The position numbers and the translations under genes were made by a program. A DNA stretch of 38,418 nucleotides from Flavobacteriaceae bacterium (GTDB taxonomy: Bacteria > Bacteroidota > Bacteroidia > Flavobacteriales > Flavobacteriaceae), in NCBI GenBank assembly GCA_947452415.1, contig CANGCT010000016.1, forward strand, positions 1-38,418, written 5' to 3'. The notes below the pieces were generated by a model. That model did not search any database, was not told the origin of the DNA, and worked only from the letters and a program-made list of their open reading frames with translations. Positions 1-8,891 of the stretch are shown in pieces. Numbering within the stretch: position 1 is the first letter of the stretch; the number at the start of each line of letters is the position of its first letter.

Positions 1-95
1 AAATTATAGTTATTTCTTGTATATCCTAAATAGAGATTAACAAATAACAAAATAATATTTAAGGCCGTCAAAATGTAAAATATTCTTTTATCCAT
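1..95 (-). CDS. small membrane protein, partial (runs off the window start)
   Basis: Open minus frame from ATG at 95: MDKRIFYILTALNIILLFVNLYLGYTRNNYN..., hydrophobic N-terminus, no stop before position 1. Confidence 0.45.
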   Translation of the reverse strand, partial: MDKRIFYILTALNIILLFVNLYLGYTRNNYN

Positions 96-101
96 ATAAA
101 T

Positions 102-305
102 TTATTCGGTTTTATCGTTCTCAATTTTACCCAATCGAACGACTTGAAAAGCAACATAAATTAAGATTACGCTATTTATAGCAATCTTTAAATAATCGAA
201 TTCTTGTGTTTTTATTCCTTTAAATATTCGACTTGCAAGCAAATAAGCCAAGACGAATAAAAAGACTACGTAGATGTAAAGCAATGCTTTATTATTTATT
301 TTCAT
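102..305 (-). CDS. small membrane protein, hypothetical (67 aa, two predicted TM segments)
   Basis: Provided ORF; hydrophobic segments LLYIYVVFLFVLAYLLA and IAINSVILIYVAFQVV. Confidence 0.6.
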   Translation of the reverse strand: MKINNKALLYIYVVFLFVLAYLLASRIFKGIKTQEFDYLKIAINSVILIYVAFQVVRLGKIENDKTE

Positions 306-314
306 GGGGTGGTT

Positions 315-647
315 TTAAAATCCTAAATCGCGTTCTATTTCTTCCATTTCGATAATGTCGTGGGCTTCTTGAATGGAAGGCACGACTGTTAATTGGGTAG
401 GAATGGCATTAAAATCAATATCGGAAGCCATTAAAACGAAGGATTTTTTTCCTTTGCAATGTGCTTTAGATAAATCGGAGAATAATTTAATATCTTTTAA
501 TTCCACATTTTTATCGTGGGTAACATCTAGAATTAAATTTTGAGTTTTAAAAGTAGCATGTTCGTGAGTTAGTTTCTCCAAGAAATTTTGAATGTTTCCT
601 TGGGTATCTTTAATGATGGTGGTGTGGCCTTTTTGTTCTACTTTCAT
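315..647 (-). CDS. conserved flavobacterial STAS-like small protein (often found beside ribonuclease Z and pyrB)
   Basis: ORF 315..704; the internal start at 647 (MKVEQKGHTTIIKDTQGN) fits the family better. The extra 19 N-terminal codons overlap a PIN-like relic read in another frame. C-terminus EMEEIERDLGF. Confidence 0.7.
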   Translation of the reverse strand: MKVEQKGHTTIIKDTQGNIQNFLEKLTHEHATFKTQNLILDVTHDKNVELKDIKLFSDLSKAHCKGKKSFVLMASDIDFNAIPTQLTVVPSIQEAHDIIEMEEIERDLGF

Positions 648-693
648 TGGGGTTATATTGGTATTAAAGAATCGATTGAAAAACGAATTCCTT

Positions 694-768
694 TTATAAT
701 TCAATTACTATTAAATCTAATTCTTCGATTTTGGAAAATTGATTGTCGGCGGTAACGAAAGTATTGGT
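694..768 (-). pseudogene. C-terminal remnant of a PIN-domain (VapC-like) toxin
   Basis: Minus frame TNTFVTADNQFSKIEELDLIVIEL*, resembling the last strand of PIN domains (hxTxDxxFxxIxxLxhxhh). An in-frame stop lies immediately upstream and there is no start. Confidence 0.55.
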
Positions 769-780
769 TTATTTAATAAA

Positions 781-823
781 ATTAAATGTAATTAAATGTA
801 ATTAAATGTAATTAAATCTAATT
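781..823. repeat. 10-bp tandem repeat ATTAAATGTA x3 plus a degenerate fourth unit
   Basis: attaaatgta attaaatgta attaaatgta attaaatcta att read directly. Confidence 0.95.
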
Positions 824-979
824 TTTTCTTAGTTCTAACTGATACTTCAATCCATCTAAGTTACGCTTTAACTTTCCAAAATGACTTGTTAAATTTCCTG
901 TTTTGGAATTTTTTTTTATTCTGGAAGTTAATATTTTCTCTATATTTTTAGAGTTAGATTTATTTATTACAACAGTCAT
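818..979 (-). CDS. short antitoxin-like protein (53 aa), partner of the decayed PIN toxin
   Basis: Minus ORF below the track cutoff: MTVVINKSNSKNIEKILTSRIKKNSKTGNLTSHFGKLKRNLDGLKYQLELRKN*. The C-terminal HFGKLKR..DGL.YQ.ELR pattern resembles short antitoxins paired with PIN toxins in Bacteroidota. Confidence 0.55.
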   Translation of the reverse strand: MTVVINKSNSKNIEKILTSRIKKNSKTGNLTSHFGKLKRNLDGLKYQLELRKN

Positions 980-1019
980 AATGGATTGCTTTTATTAACA
1001 AATATATAAAATAATTTCT

Positions 1020-1949
1020 TTACTGTTTAATTTTAGAAGCCAATAGATAAATAACTGCCATTCTAATTGCTACTCCGTTTTCTACTTGGTCTAAAATTAC
1101 CGATTGTTGGGAATCGGCAACATCGGAAGTGATTTCTACGCCACGATTGATAGGCCCTGGGTGCATAATGATGATTTCTTTATTTAAGGAATCTAATAAG
1201 GCTTTATCTACGCCATATTGTTGGACGTATTCTCTGGTGGAAGGAAAATAATTCACATCCATTCGTTCGTTTTGCACGCGAAGCATATTGGCAACATCAC
1301 ACCATTCTAGCGCTTTTCTTAAATTGGGTTCTACAGTAACCCCAAGGCTTTCAATATACTTCGGAATTAAAGTTTTAGGTCCGCATACTTTTACTTCGGC
1401 ACCTTGCATTTGCAAAGCATAAATATTAGAAAGTGCTACTCTTGAATGCAAAACATCGCCAACAATCACCACTTTTTTACCCGCCACTTCGCCTAATTTT
1501 CCTCGAATAGAAAAACTATCCAATAAAGCCTGGGTTGGATGTTCGTGAGCACCATCTCCAGCATTTACAATACTTGCTTTTACATTTTGCGAAAGAAAGT
1601 AAGCCGCACCCGGATTGGCATGACGCATAACTACCATATCGACTTTCATCGAAAGAATATTGTTCACGGTATCAATAAGGGTCTCCCCTTTTTTAACCGA
1701 GGATTGTGCTGCCGAAAAACTAATAACATCTGCCGAAAGTCTTTTTTGAGCCAACTCAAAAGATAATTTAGTTCGGGTACTGTTTTCGAAAAAGATATTA
1801 GCTATGGTGATGTCTCTTAAAGAAGGGACTTTTTTAATTGGGCGGTTGATGACTTCTTTAAAATGATCAGCCGTTTCAAAAATTAAATCAATGTCTTCTT
1901 TAACTAGGTATTTAATTCCTAATAAATGGTTTACACTCAGTTCTTTCAT
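1020..1949 (-). CDS. pyrB: aspartate carbamoyltransferase catalytic subunit
   Basis: FFENSTRTKLSFELAQKRL (STRT carbamoyl-phosphate motif), HPTQALLD, HPGPINRGVE. Confidence 0.96.
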   Translation of the reverse strand: MKELSVNHLLGIKYLVKEDIDLIFETADHFKEVINRPIKKVPSLRDITIANIFFENSTRTKLSFELAQKRLSADVISFSAAQSSVKKGETLIDTVNNILSMKVDMVVMRHANPGAAYFLSQNVKASIVNAGDGAHEHPTQALLDSFSIRGKLGEVAGKKVVIVGDVLHSRVALSNIYALQMQGAEVKVCGPKTLIPKYIESLGVTVEPNLRKALEWCDVANMLRVQNERMDVNYFPSTREYVQQYGVDKALLDSLNKEIIIMHPGPINRGVEITSDVADSQQSVILDQVENGVAIRMAVIYLLASKIKQ

Positions 1950-1981
1950 TTATATAGTAGGTGTTGTGTTATTGTAAATTC

Positions 1982-2521
1982 CTAATTCGTAATTAAATAT
2001 ACTCCCTCTTCTCCTTCATTTTCTAGCCAGCATACTTTTACTTTTTCGCCATTGATGGCATCTACTTGACGACCTCTATAATCAGGTTGAATAGGTAAAT
2101 GACGACTGAAACGTCTATCAATTAAGGTTAAAAGTTCTACTTCAGAGGGTCTTCCAAAAGATTGAATAGCGGTTAACGCGGCATTGATACTTCTTCCAGT
2201 ATACAATACATCGTCAATAAAAACTACTTTTTTATTTTCAACTAAGAAATCTATTTGGGTTTTATTGGCTTCTAAAGGTTTGTCGCCTCTGCGGAAATCA
2301 TCTCTAAAAAAAGTGATATCTAAAAAACCAAGAGGGATATTTTGGAGTTGGTATTCTGTTTTCAGAATGTGTTGGATACGTTGCGCTAAGAATTTACCAC
2401 GTGGTTGCAACCCAATCAATACTGTATTCGAAAAATCAAGATGCTTCTCGATTAACTGACAGGCCAAACGATTTAAAATGATAGTAACTTCTTTGGCAGT
2501 GAGCAATATTTTTTGACTCAT
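1982..2521 (-). CDS. pyrR: bifunctional pyr operon regulator / uracil phosphoribosyltransferase
   Basis: PRPP-binding motif VVFIDDVLYTGRSINAAL; adjacent to pyrB. Confidence 0.93.
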   Translation of the reverse strand: MSQKILLTAKEVTIILNRLACQLIEKHLDFSNTVLIGLQPRGKFLAQRIQHILKTEYQLQNIPLGFLDITFFRDDFRRGDKPLEANKTQIDFLVENKKVVFIDDVLYTGRSINAALTAIQSFGRPSEVELLTLIDRRFSRHLPIQPDYRGRQVDAINGEKVKVCWLENEGEEGVYLITN

Positions 2522-2622
2522 AATGAAGTGCTGTTTGGAGTGTAAAAGTAAATAAAAATATTGGAATTTAATTCAAAAAAGAAAAACTCCACATAATACA
2601 AATACAATAATTATTTTTTTAA

Positions 2623-2641
2623 ACACGAATTGCACGAATTT
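2623..2641. repeat. left copy of a 19-bp inverted repeat (ACACGAATTGCACGAATTT)
   Basis: Exact reverse complement at 3618..3636. Confidence 0.95.
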
Positions 2642-2810
2642 TCACCAATTGTATTGTTTCTAAAAATTACACATATTATATATGCCTTTTGCAGATTCGA
2701 AAATAGTATGAAATTCCAAAACGTTGAGTATTGCACTGATCTCAAAAAACACAAAAAACTTTAAATTAATCTCTAAACCAGCAGTAGCATAACTAGTATT
2801 GGTATTTATT

Positions 2811-3566
2811 TTATTTTAAATTTATAAATATAATAATTGTTATAGTAGTTAGAATTAATAATGGAATTGAGATTTTATTTATAGTTACTTCTGCATCTAT
2901 TATTTCGGTTTTTTTATATGTTCCTAAAGTACTTAAATAAGTCATAGGAACAAATATAGTTGGCAATAAACTAAACCAAACAACGATTGGTAAATTAAGT
3001 AATGAAATACCAACAATTAAAAAAATTATTGGAAAAATGAAAAGTTGTTTTTGATTCTCTTTTTTATCAAATATATCTGAACTTTTGTAATAAATAAATT
3101 CTTTAGATAAATATTGAAATAATTTTTTCATTACAATAAATGTAATAATTGCTATAATTATTGAAATAAAAAATGAAATATTAAAGTAATTAAAAACTCG
3201 ACCTGTATCGCCATCTTTTATGAATGGAGCAATTAGCATATAACCTAAAAAATTAAGAATATTACTCATACCAAACCATAATAAAAAAAGTTTAAATAAG
3301 GATGGTTTAATAAGTTTTATCGATATAAAAAGAAAGGTTATTCCGATTATAAATGAGAAAAATGGCCCTGCAAAAGCAATTAACATCAATTGTTTTTCGG
3401 ATGGTTCTATTAAAGGTCTAACATAATTATGATGCAATTTAGGATTTAAATTAAAATATTTTGCAACTAAATAATGTGCAAATTCGTGTAAAATACATGA
3501 AATTAAAGAAGTAGATGTAGCAATTAAAACACTGTTAATTCCTAAAAATTTATTTTTTAAAGTCAT
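2811..3566 (-). CDS. M50-like integral membrane metalloprotease family protein
   Basis: HExxH motif within a TM helix (SCILHEFAHYLVAKYF), downstream FIKDGDTGRV Asp-Gly motif, multiple TM segments. Confidence 0.7.
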   Translation of the reverse strand: MTLKNKFLGINSVLIATSTSLISCILHEFAHYLVAKYFNLNPKLHHNYVRPLIEPSEKQLMLIAFAGPFFSFIIGITFLFISIKLIKPSLFKLFLLWFGMSNILNFLGYMLIAPFIKDGDTGRVFNYFNISFFISIIIAIITFIVMKKLFQYLSKEFIYYKSSDIFDKKENQKQLFIFPIIFLIVGISLLNLPIVVWFSLLPTIFVPMTYLSTLGTYKKTEIIDAEVTINKISIPLLILTTITIIIFINLK

Positions 3567-3617
3567 TTTCTTATTTTTTTAAATTAGTAAGTACCAACTT
3601 TTAAATATAAAACAATC

Positions 3618-3636
3618 AAATTCGTGCAATTCGTGT
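3618..3636. repeat. right copy of the 19-bp inverted repeat (AAATTCGTGCAATTCGTGT)
   Basis: Reverse complement of 2623..2641. Confidence 0.95.
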
Positions 3637-3650
3637 CTGCTTTTACAGTC

Positions 3651-4238
3651 TTATTTGATAATCCAATCTACAATAGAAGCATCCGTTGGAAGCACTTGTG
3701 GCGCAATAACTTTTTCTAATTCTCCTTTTTCGTTGATTAAATATTTCTGGAAATTCCATTCTACTTCACTGTCTTGCAAACCATTTTTAGATTTTTGAGT
3801 TAAGAATTTATATACTTCACACATATCGCCTCCTTTAACCGAAACCTTCTCCATCATAGGGAAAGTTACGCCGTAATTAAGTTGACAAAATTCGCTAATT
3901 TCTTTACTCGATCCTGGTTCTTGCGAAGCAAAATTATTAGCAGGAAATCCTACAATAACAAAATTCTTCCCTTTGTATTTTTCATAAATAGCTTCCAAGT
4001 CTTTGTATTGTGGTGTTAATCCACATTTGGAAGCAGTGTTTACAATCAGTACTTTTTTCCCTTTTAAGGAAGCAAAATCAAATTCTTTTCCACTTAAATC
4101 TTTTACTTTGAACGAATAAATAGTTTCTTTGGTCATGGTTTCTGTATTTGATTTTAATGTAACTGGAGTTTCTTGTGCTTGATTCTTACAACTCGTAAAA
4201 AAACTAAGACTTAATACTAATAAAGTGATTTTTTTCAT
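3651..4238 (-). CDS. glutathione peroxidase family lipoprotein (Cys-type)
   Basis: Lipobox-like LSFFTSCKNQ; active site NTASKCGLTPQY; WNFQKYLI motif. Confidence 0.9.
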   Translation of the reverse strand: MKKITLLVLSLSFFTSCKNQAQETPVTLKSNTETMTKETIYSFKVKDLSGKEFDFASLKGKKVLIVNTASKCGLTPQYKDLEAIYEKYKGKNFVIVGFPANNFASQEPGSSKEISEFCQLNYGVTFPMMEKVSVKGGDMCEVYKFLTQKSKNGLQDSEVEWNFQKYLINEKGELEKVIAPQVLPTDASIVDWIIK

Positions 4239-4240
4239 GA

Positions 4241-7200
4241 TTATTTTTTAAATGTTTTTCTATATCTCCAATATACAACAGCTGAAAAAACCATATAAAT
4301 TATAAAGATATAAAGATAAATAGTTACGTTTTGTTTTTCTCCAGAAGCATAGGAATGCATTCCAGTTAAGTGAAAATTCACTCCAAAATAGGTCATCAAT
4401 ATAGAAGCAAAGGCCAAAACGCTCATAAAATTAAAAGAAAACAAGCCTCTTAAAGAAGGAACAAATCGTGCATGAATTACAAAAGCATACACCATAATAC
4501 TAATTAAAGCCCAAGTTTCTTTAGGATCCCATCCCCAGTAACGACCCCAACTTTCGTTGGCCCATTGTCCTCCAAGAAAGTTTCCAATGGTTAGCATTAC
4601 AAGACCTATAGTCAAAGCCAATTCATTGATATAAGTAATTTCTTTAATGTGCAACGTCATAGCCGCTTTGTTCTTTTCATTGGTGAATAACATTAAAAGT
4701 AATGCAACCAATCCAAGCACCATTCCTAATGTAAATGGCCCGTAACTTGCTACAATAACGGCAACGTGAATCATTAACCAATAGGAATTCAATACCGGTT
4801 GCAAATTGGCAATAGATGGATCCAACCAATTTAGATGCGCCACCATTAAAATCATGGAAGCCACAAAAGTTCCAGATGCTACAGTAAGTTTGGATTTTCT
4901 ATCAAATGCTAAAGTAAAGAACATTGTAGCCCAAGCCACATAAATCATACTTTCGTATGCGTTGCTCCAAGGCGCATGCCCAGAAACATACCAACGCGCA
5001 ATTAATCCAGCAGTATGCATGGCAAATAAAACTCCTACGGCAATATGAAATAGGTTAATGCCAATTCGTATTGCTTTCGTATTTGAAAAAATACTGATGA
5101 TAACCATAATTAACATTAAACTTCCGGCAAGCATGTACAACCAAAATAAGTTTTTAAATACATCGTATTTGTTTAACAAAATCTCCGAAGATATTTGGTC
5201 GTCTGTTGGTCGAACTGCTTTTCCGTATTTCTTTTGAAAATTCTCCAAACCAAGAAACATCGTGTTTGCCATGGTGTAATCTTTGGTTTTAGACGCTTTT
5301 GCTAAAGCATCAAAATAATAAGGTAAGGCATTTTTAATAGCATCCAAATCATTTCCCATAGGATGATTAATCTCTAAAAACGACAACCATTTATTGTTTT
5401 TATCCCCTGGAATTGGAAAGATTCTTAAAATGTTTCCGCTCAATGCAGCGTTCATCAAATTAACTTTTTTATCCACTTCAATAAAGTCTTTTTGAAACTG
5501 ATCGGGTGTATTGGTTTTATAGGCACCTTCTAAATAAGAACCTAATTTGTAATTTCCTTTTGCATCAAATAAAGATCTAAAAGTAACATACTTATCTTCG
5601 GGATTTACTCCGATAATTTTACGGATGCTGTCGTTTCCACTTTTGATATAAATCAAAGGCAACTCGAACCAAGCAGATGGAAATTGCGACATCGAAATAA
5701 AAACTTGATCGGAATTCATTCCTTCATAAGTTTCTCTTTTACTCACTTTACGGAGCAATTCCGACGAAAAAGTATTAATCGGTTTCATCCTTCCGCCATC
5801 GTCTTGAATTACCAAACGACCAAACTTTTCGGCTTGCGCTTCGGGAACTTTAAATTTTAAAATAGAATCTAAATAATTAAATTTTGTTGGAATATGTTGG
5901 TGTTGCGCAAAACCATTTAAAGACAATAACAAAATAAACACCGACAGCAATTTAGATTTTTTCACTTTCACTTCTTCTAATTTTCGTTTCACATCAGCAA
6001 AACGGGTGTTTTTTACAAATAAAATGCACATCATGGCAAAAAACAACAAGAAATAACCAATGTAAGTTACCATAGTTCCCCAGTAATCGTGGTTTACCGA
6101 AAGGATGGTTCCCTTTTCATCGGGGTCAAAAGAGGACTGAAAAAATCGATACCCGCCATGGTCTAAAATATGGTTCATGTAAATATCGGCATTGAATTTA
6201 TTTCCGTTTTCGGTAACTGTAACTTTACTTTCAAAAGAAGAAAAACTTTTCTCGGTACCAGGATATTTTTTGGCATTAAAATCGTTTAACGTTATGCTAA
6301 ACGGCAAGGTGTACACTTTGCTTCCAAAATAAAGTGTGTATTCTAATTTACCTATTTTCACAACTTGTGGTTCCCCAACAGAGCCTTTAGAACCAATAAG
6401 GGTAACCTCTTTTGATTTTCCTTCCGATTCAATCGTTAAAACCAAAGCATCATTGGATGTTTTAGATTTGAATTTTTTACCCGAAACCACATCTTTAATT
6501 CCTTTAATTGGCTGGTCTGGGAAAACAAATTGTGCACCACCCACATTGTATAACGAACGAAACATTAAAGGCTGGGTTGCGTCTTTAGTTACTGTCCCTT
6601 GAAATTTATCAGCCATTCGCATAAATTGTCCTTCAAAAGGGGCGTCAATGGTAGTTCCTGTTGCAGTAGAAGTAATATTGATAGCACCTTTGGTAGGTTT
6701 GTTTAAAGCAAAAAGTACGTTGTGAATGTCTTTGATGGTTCCTTCTTGTAGATAATATTCGTGACGAGAACCTCCACCCGATTCGACCATTTTCAGATAC
6801 AAAGTTCCGTTTTGGGATTGCTTGATGGTGTCTTTGGCATCCATAATAAAATTTTTGTAACTAATTTTAAAAGGAATAGCATCAAAATTATCGGAAACAG
6901 AAAAAGAATTACTTGCAAATGGAGCACATACTGCAGGCGTTAACAAAAGAGGTTTTTCAAAAACTCTTCTTTTCAATTCACCATTGTGTTGTCCATCTAC
7001 AAAAAAAGTAAGGTAATTTTTATCGGAAAACATTTGGTTAGAAGTAGCGCCTTCACGAATTGGCATCATTCCTTCGTAACTAATGTATCTAGTAATAAAA
7101 GCACCAAAAATGATAAACACAAAAGAAACGTGCAGCAATAAGGTTGCCCATTTTTCTTTTTTATACAATTGGTAGCGTTTAATATTTCCTGCAAAATTAA

Positions 7201-7378
7201 TCATAAAGAACACCATAATTACTTCAAACCACCACGCATTATATATCCAAACCCTTGCGGTATCGGTATTGTAATAACTCTCAATAAAGGTCCCTATTCC
7301 CATGGCTAATGCAAAAGTTAAAAATAAAACCGCCATTAATCTAGTGGAAAAAAGAAAAGAAAATATTTTTGTATTCAT
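4241..7378 (-). CDS. ccsA: cytochrome c biogenesis protein, fused ResB(CcsB)/CcsA
   Basis: N-terminal ResB-like region; C-terminal CcsA/CcmF WWD-type motif GGQWANESWGRYWGWDPKETWALI. Confidence 0.92.
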   Translation of the reverse strand: MNTKIFSFLFSTRLMAVLFLTFALAMGIGTFIESYYNTDTARVWIYNAWWFEVIMVFFMINFAGNIKRYQLYKKEKWATLLLHVSFVFIIFGAFITRYISYEGMMPIREGATSNQMFSDKNYLTFFVDGQHNGELKRRVFEKPLLLTPAVCAPFASNSFSVSDNFDAIPFKISYKNFIMDAKDTIKQSQNGTLYLKMVESGGGSRHEYYLQEGTIKDIHNVLFALNKPTKGAINITSTATGTTIDAPFEGQFMRMADKFQGTVTKDATQPLMFRSLYNVGGAQFVFPDQPIKGIKDVVSGKKFKSKTSNDALVLTIESEGKSKEVTLIGSKGSVGEPQVVKIGKLEYTLYFGSKVYTLPFSITLNDFNAKKYPGTEKSFSSFESKVTVTENGNKFNADIYMNHILDHGGYRFFQSSFDPDEKGTILSVNHDYWGTMVTYIGYFLLFFAMMCILFVKNTRFADVKRKLEEVKVKKSKLLSVFILLLSLNGFAQHQHIPTKFNYLDSILKFKVPEAQAEKFGRLVIQDDGGRMKPINTFSSELLRKVSKRETYEGMNSDQVFISMSQFPSAWFELPLIYIKSGNDSIRKIIGVNPEDKYVTFRSLFDAKGNYKLGSYLEGAYKTNTPDQFQKDFIEVDKKVNLMNAALSGNILRIFPIPGDKNNKWLSFLEINHPMGNDLDAIKNALPYYFDALAKASKTKDYTMANTMFLGLENFQKKYGKAVRPTDDQISSEILLNKYDVFKNLFWLYMLAGSLMLIMVIISIFSNTKAIRIGINLFHIAVGVLFAMHTAGLIARWYVSGHAPWSNAYESMIYVAWATMFFTLAFDRKSKLTVASGTFVASMILMVAHLNWLDPSIANLQPVLNSYWLMIHVAVIVASYGPFTLGMVLGLVALLLMLFTNEKNKAAMTLHIKEITYINELALTIGLVMLTIGNFLGGQWANESWGRYWGWDPKETWALISIMVYAFVIHARFVPSLRGLFSFNFMSVLAFASILMTYFGVNFHLTGMHSYASGEKQNVTIYLYIFIIYMVFSAVVYWRYRKTFKK

Positions 7379-7538
7379 TAGAAAATTTTATTAGTACACC
7401 TAAATTTAGGGTTTACAAAAGTAAATTAAAATTGTGGATTATTAATTGAATAAAAAAGGTTTTAAGTCATTTTTAAGAGCTGTTTATTTGAGTAAATGAA
7501 TCTAATGCAAATTCAAAAAAAAAGAATATTTTTACCGA

Positions 7539-8297
7539 ATGATATCCATCAGCATAATTGGTTCCGGAAATGTAGCACAACATTTAATTTCGGCTTTCTC
7601 AAAAGCAGAAAATTTAGAGTTGGTACAAGTGTATTCCCGAAATCCAAATACCCTTTCGCACCTATTGGATGCTACTAAAATTGTAAGCGATTACAAGCAA
7701 TTACAAGTAGTAGATTTATACCTAATTGCAGTTTCCGATGATGCTATTGCAACGGTTTCTAGCCAACTTCCTTTTACAAATAAATTAGTAGTGCATACTT
7801 CTGGGAGCGTTGCTCTAGAACAACTAAGTTCAACAAATCGAAATGGTGTTTTTTATCCACTTCAAACATTTACTAAAAATAAAGAGGTGAATTTTAAGGA
7901 AATTCCGCTTTGCTTGGAGGCGGAAAATGAAGCCGATTTACAATTGCTAAAAAAAGTAGCGATTGCAATTTCAGATAAGGTATTTGAAATCACTTCCGAA
8001 CAAAGAAAATCCTTGCATGTGGCAGCAGTTTTTGTAAATAATTTTGTTAATCATTTGTATCAAATAGGAAACGATATTTGCAAAGAACACGAAATTCCGT
8101 TTGAGATTTTGAAACCTTTAATTTTAGAAACATCCAATAAAATAACGACTCTTTCTCCAGAGCAAGCCCAAACCGGACCTGCAAAACGAAAAGACACTAC
8201 TACAATTACCAAGCATCTTGCAACTTTAACCGATACAAATCAGAAAGAAATATACAAAATTTTAACAAAATCTATTATTGATAATGGCAAATTATAA
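7539..8297 (+). CDS. Rossmann-like / DUF2520 domain protein
   Basis: N-terminal ISIIGSGNVAQHL nucleotide-binding motif; C-terminal VFVNNFVNHLYQIG and TGPAKRKD motifs. Confidence 0.85.
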   Translation: MISISIIGSGNVAQHLISAFSKAENLELVQVYSRNPNTLSHLLDATKIVSDYKQLQVVDLYLIAVSDDAIATVSSQLPFTNKLVVHTSGSVALEQLSSTNRNGVFYPLQTFTKNKEVNFKEIPLCLEAENEADLQLLKKVAIAISDKVFEITSEQRKSLHVAAVFVNNFVNHLYQIGNDICKEHEIPFEILKPLILETSNKITTLSPEQAQTGPAKRKDTTTITKHLATLTDTNQKEIYKILTKSIIDNGKL

Positions 8298-8808
8298 AGA
8301 ATTAATGAACAACATTACCACCTTCATTTTGGATGTAGATGGTGTATTAACCGATAGTTCGGTGCACGTGACTCCTACAGGAGAAATGCTCCGAATAATG
8401 AACATTCGCGATGGTTTTGCCATGAAAGCAGCCTTAGAAAGCGGTTATAACATATGCATCATTTCGGGGGGAAGTAATGAAGGTGTTCGCATTCGCTTGC
8501 GAAATCTTGGTATTCACGACATTCATTTGGCTTCACCAAACAAAGTCGAAACCTTTAAAGAATACATCGAATTATACAATATTAAACCTGAAAATGTATT
8601 GTATATGGGGGACGATATTCCGGATTACCATGTAATGCAATTGGTTGGTTTGCCAACATGTCCGCAAGATTCTAGTCCGGAAATTAAGGAAATATCTAAA
8701 TATATTTCCCACAAAAATGGCGGTAAAGGTGCTGTTAGAGATGTTATTGAACAAGTCATGAAAGTACAAGGAAAGTGGCATTTGTATTATAATGGAAAGC
8801 ACGATTAG
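8284..8808 (+). CDS. HAD-family hydrolase, KdsC-like
   Basis: FILDVDGVLTDSSV (DxDGVLTD), ISGGSNEGV, YMGDDIPDYHVM. Likely start at 8284 (MANYKEL), overlapping the upstream ORF by 14 nt. Confidence 0.9.
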   Translation: MANYKELMNNITTFILDVDGVLTDSSVHVTPTGEMLRIMNIRDGFAMKAALESGYNICIISGGSNEGVRIRLRNLGIHDIHLASPNKVETFKEYIELYNIKPENVLYMGDDIPDYHVMQLVGLPTCPQDSSPEIKEISKYISHKNGGKGAVRDVIEQVMKVQGKWHLYYNGKHD

Positions 8809-8814
8809 TTTGCA

Positions 8815-8885
8815 GTGATCAGTGGTCAGTTTTTTTTTAGTGTACAGTTATTTTTCTTAATACTTTGTACTTAATTCTTAATACA
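8815..8885. repeat. short degenerate flavobacterial-type intergenic repeats (CAGTGATCAGTGGTCAGT; ACTTTGTACTTAATTCTTAATAC)
   Basis: Internally iterated heptad-like units read in the spacer. Confidence 0.5.
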
Positions 8886-8891
8886 AATAAA

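Noticed and set aside
781-823. CRISPR-like array
   Set aside because: Contiguous 10-bp units without spacers; a simple tandem repeat.
1539-1766. Plus-strand ORF inside pyrB
   Set aside because: Antisense shadow of a clearly recognisable enzyme; no domain-like features.
2184-2459. Plus-strand ORF inside pyrR
   Set aside because: Antisense to conserved PyrR; unlikely protein composition.
6336-6943. Two plus-strand ORFs inside the ResB/CcsA gene
   Set aside because: Antisense shadows of a convincing 1045-aa protein.
7496-7678. 60-aa plus ORF overlapping the start of the DUF2520 gene
   Set aside because: Out-of-frame overlap with a real N-terminal Rossmann motif.
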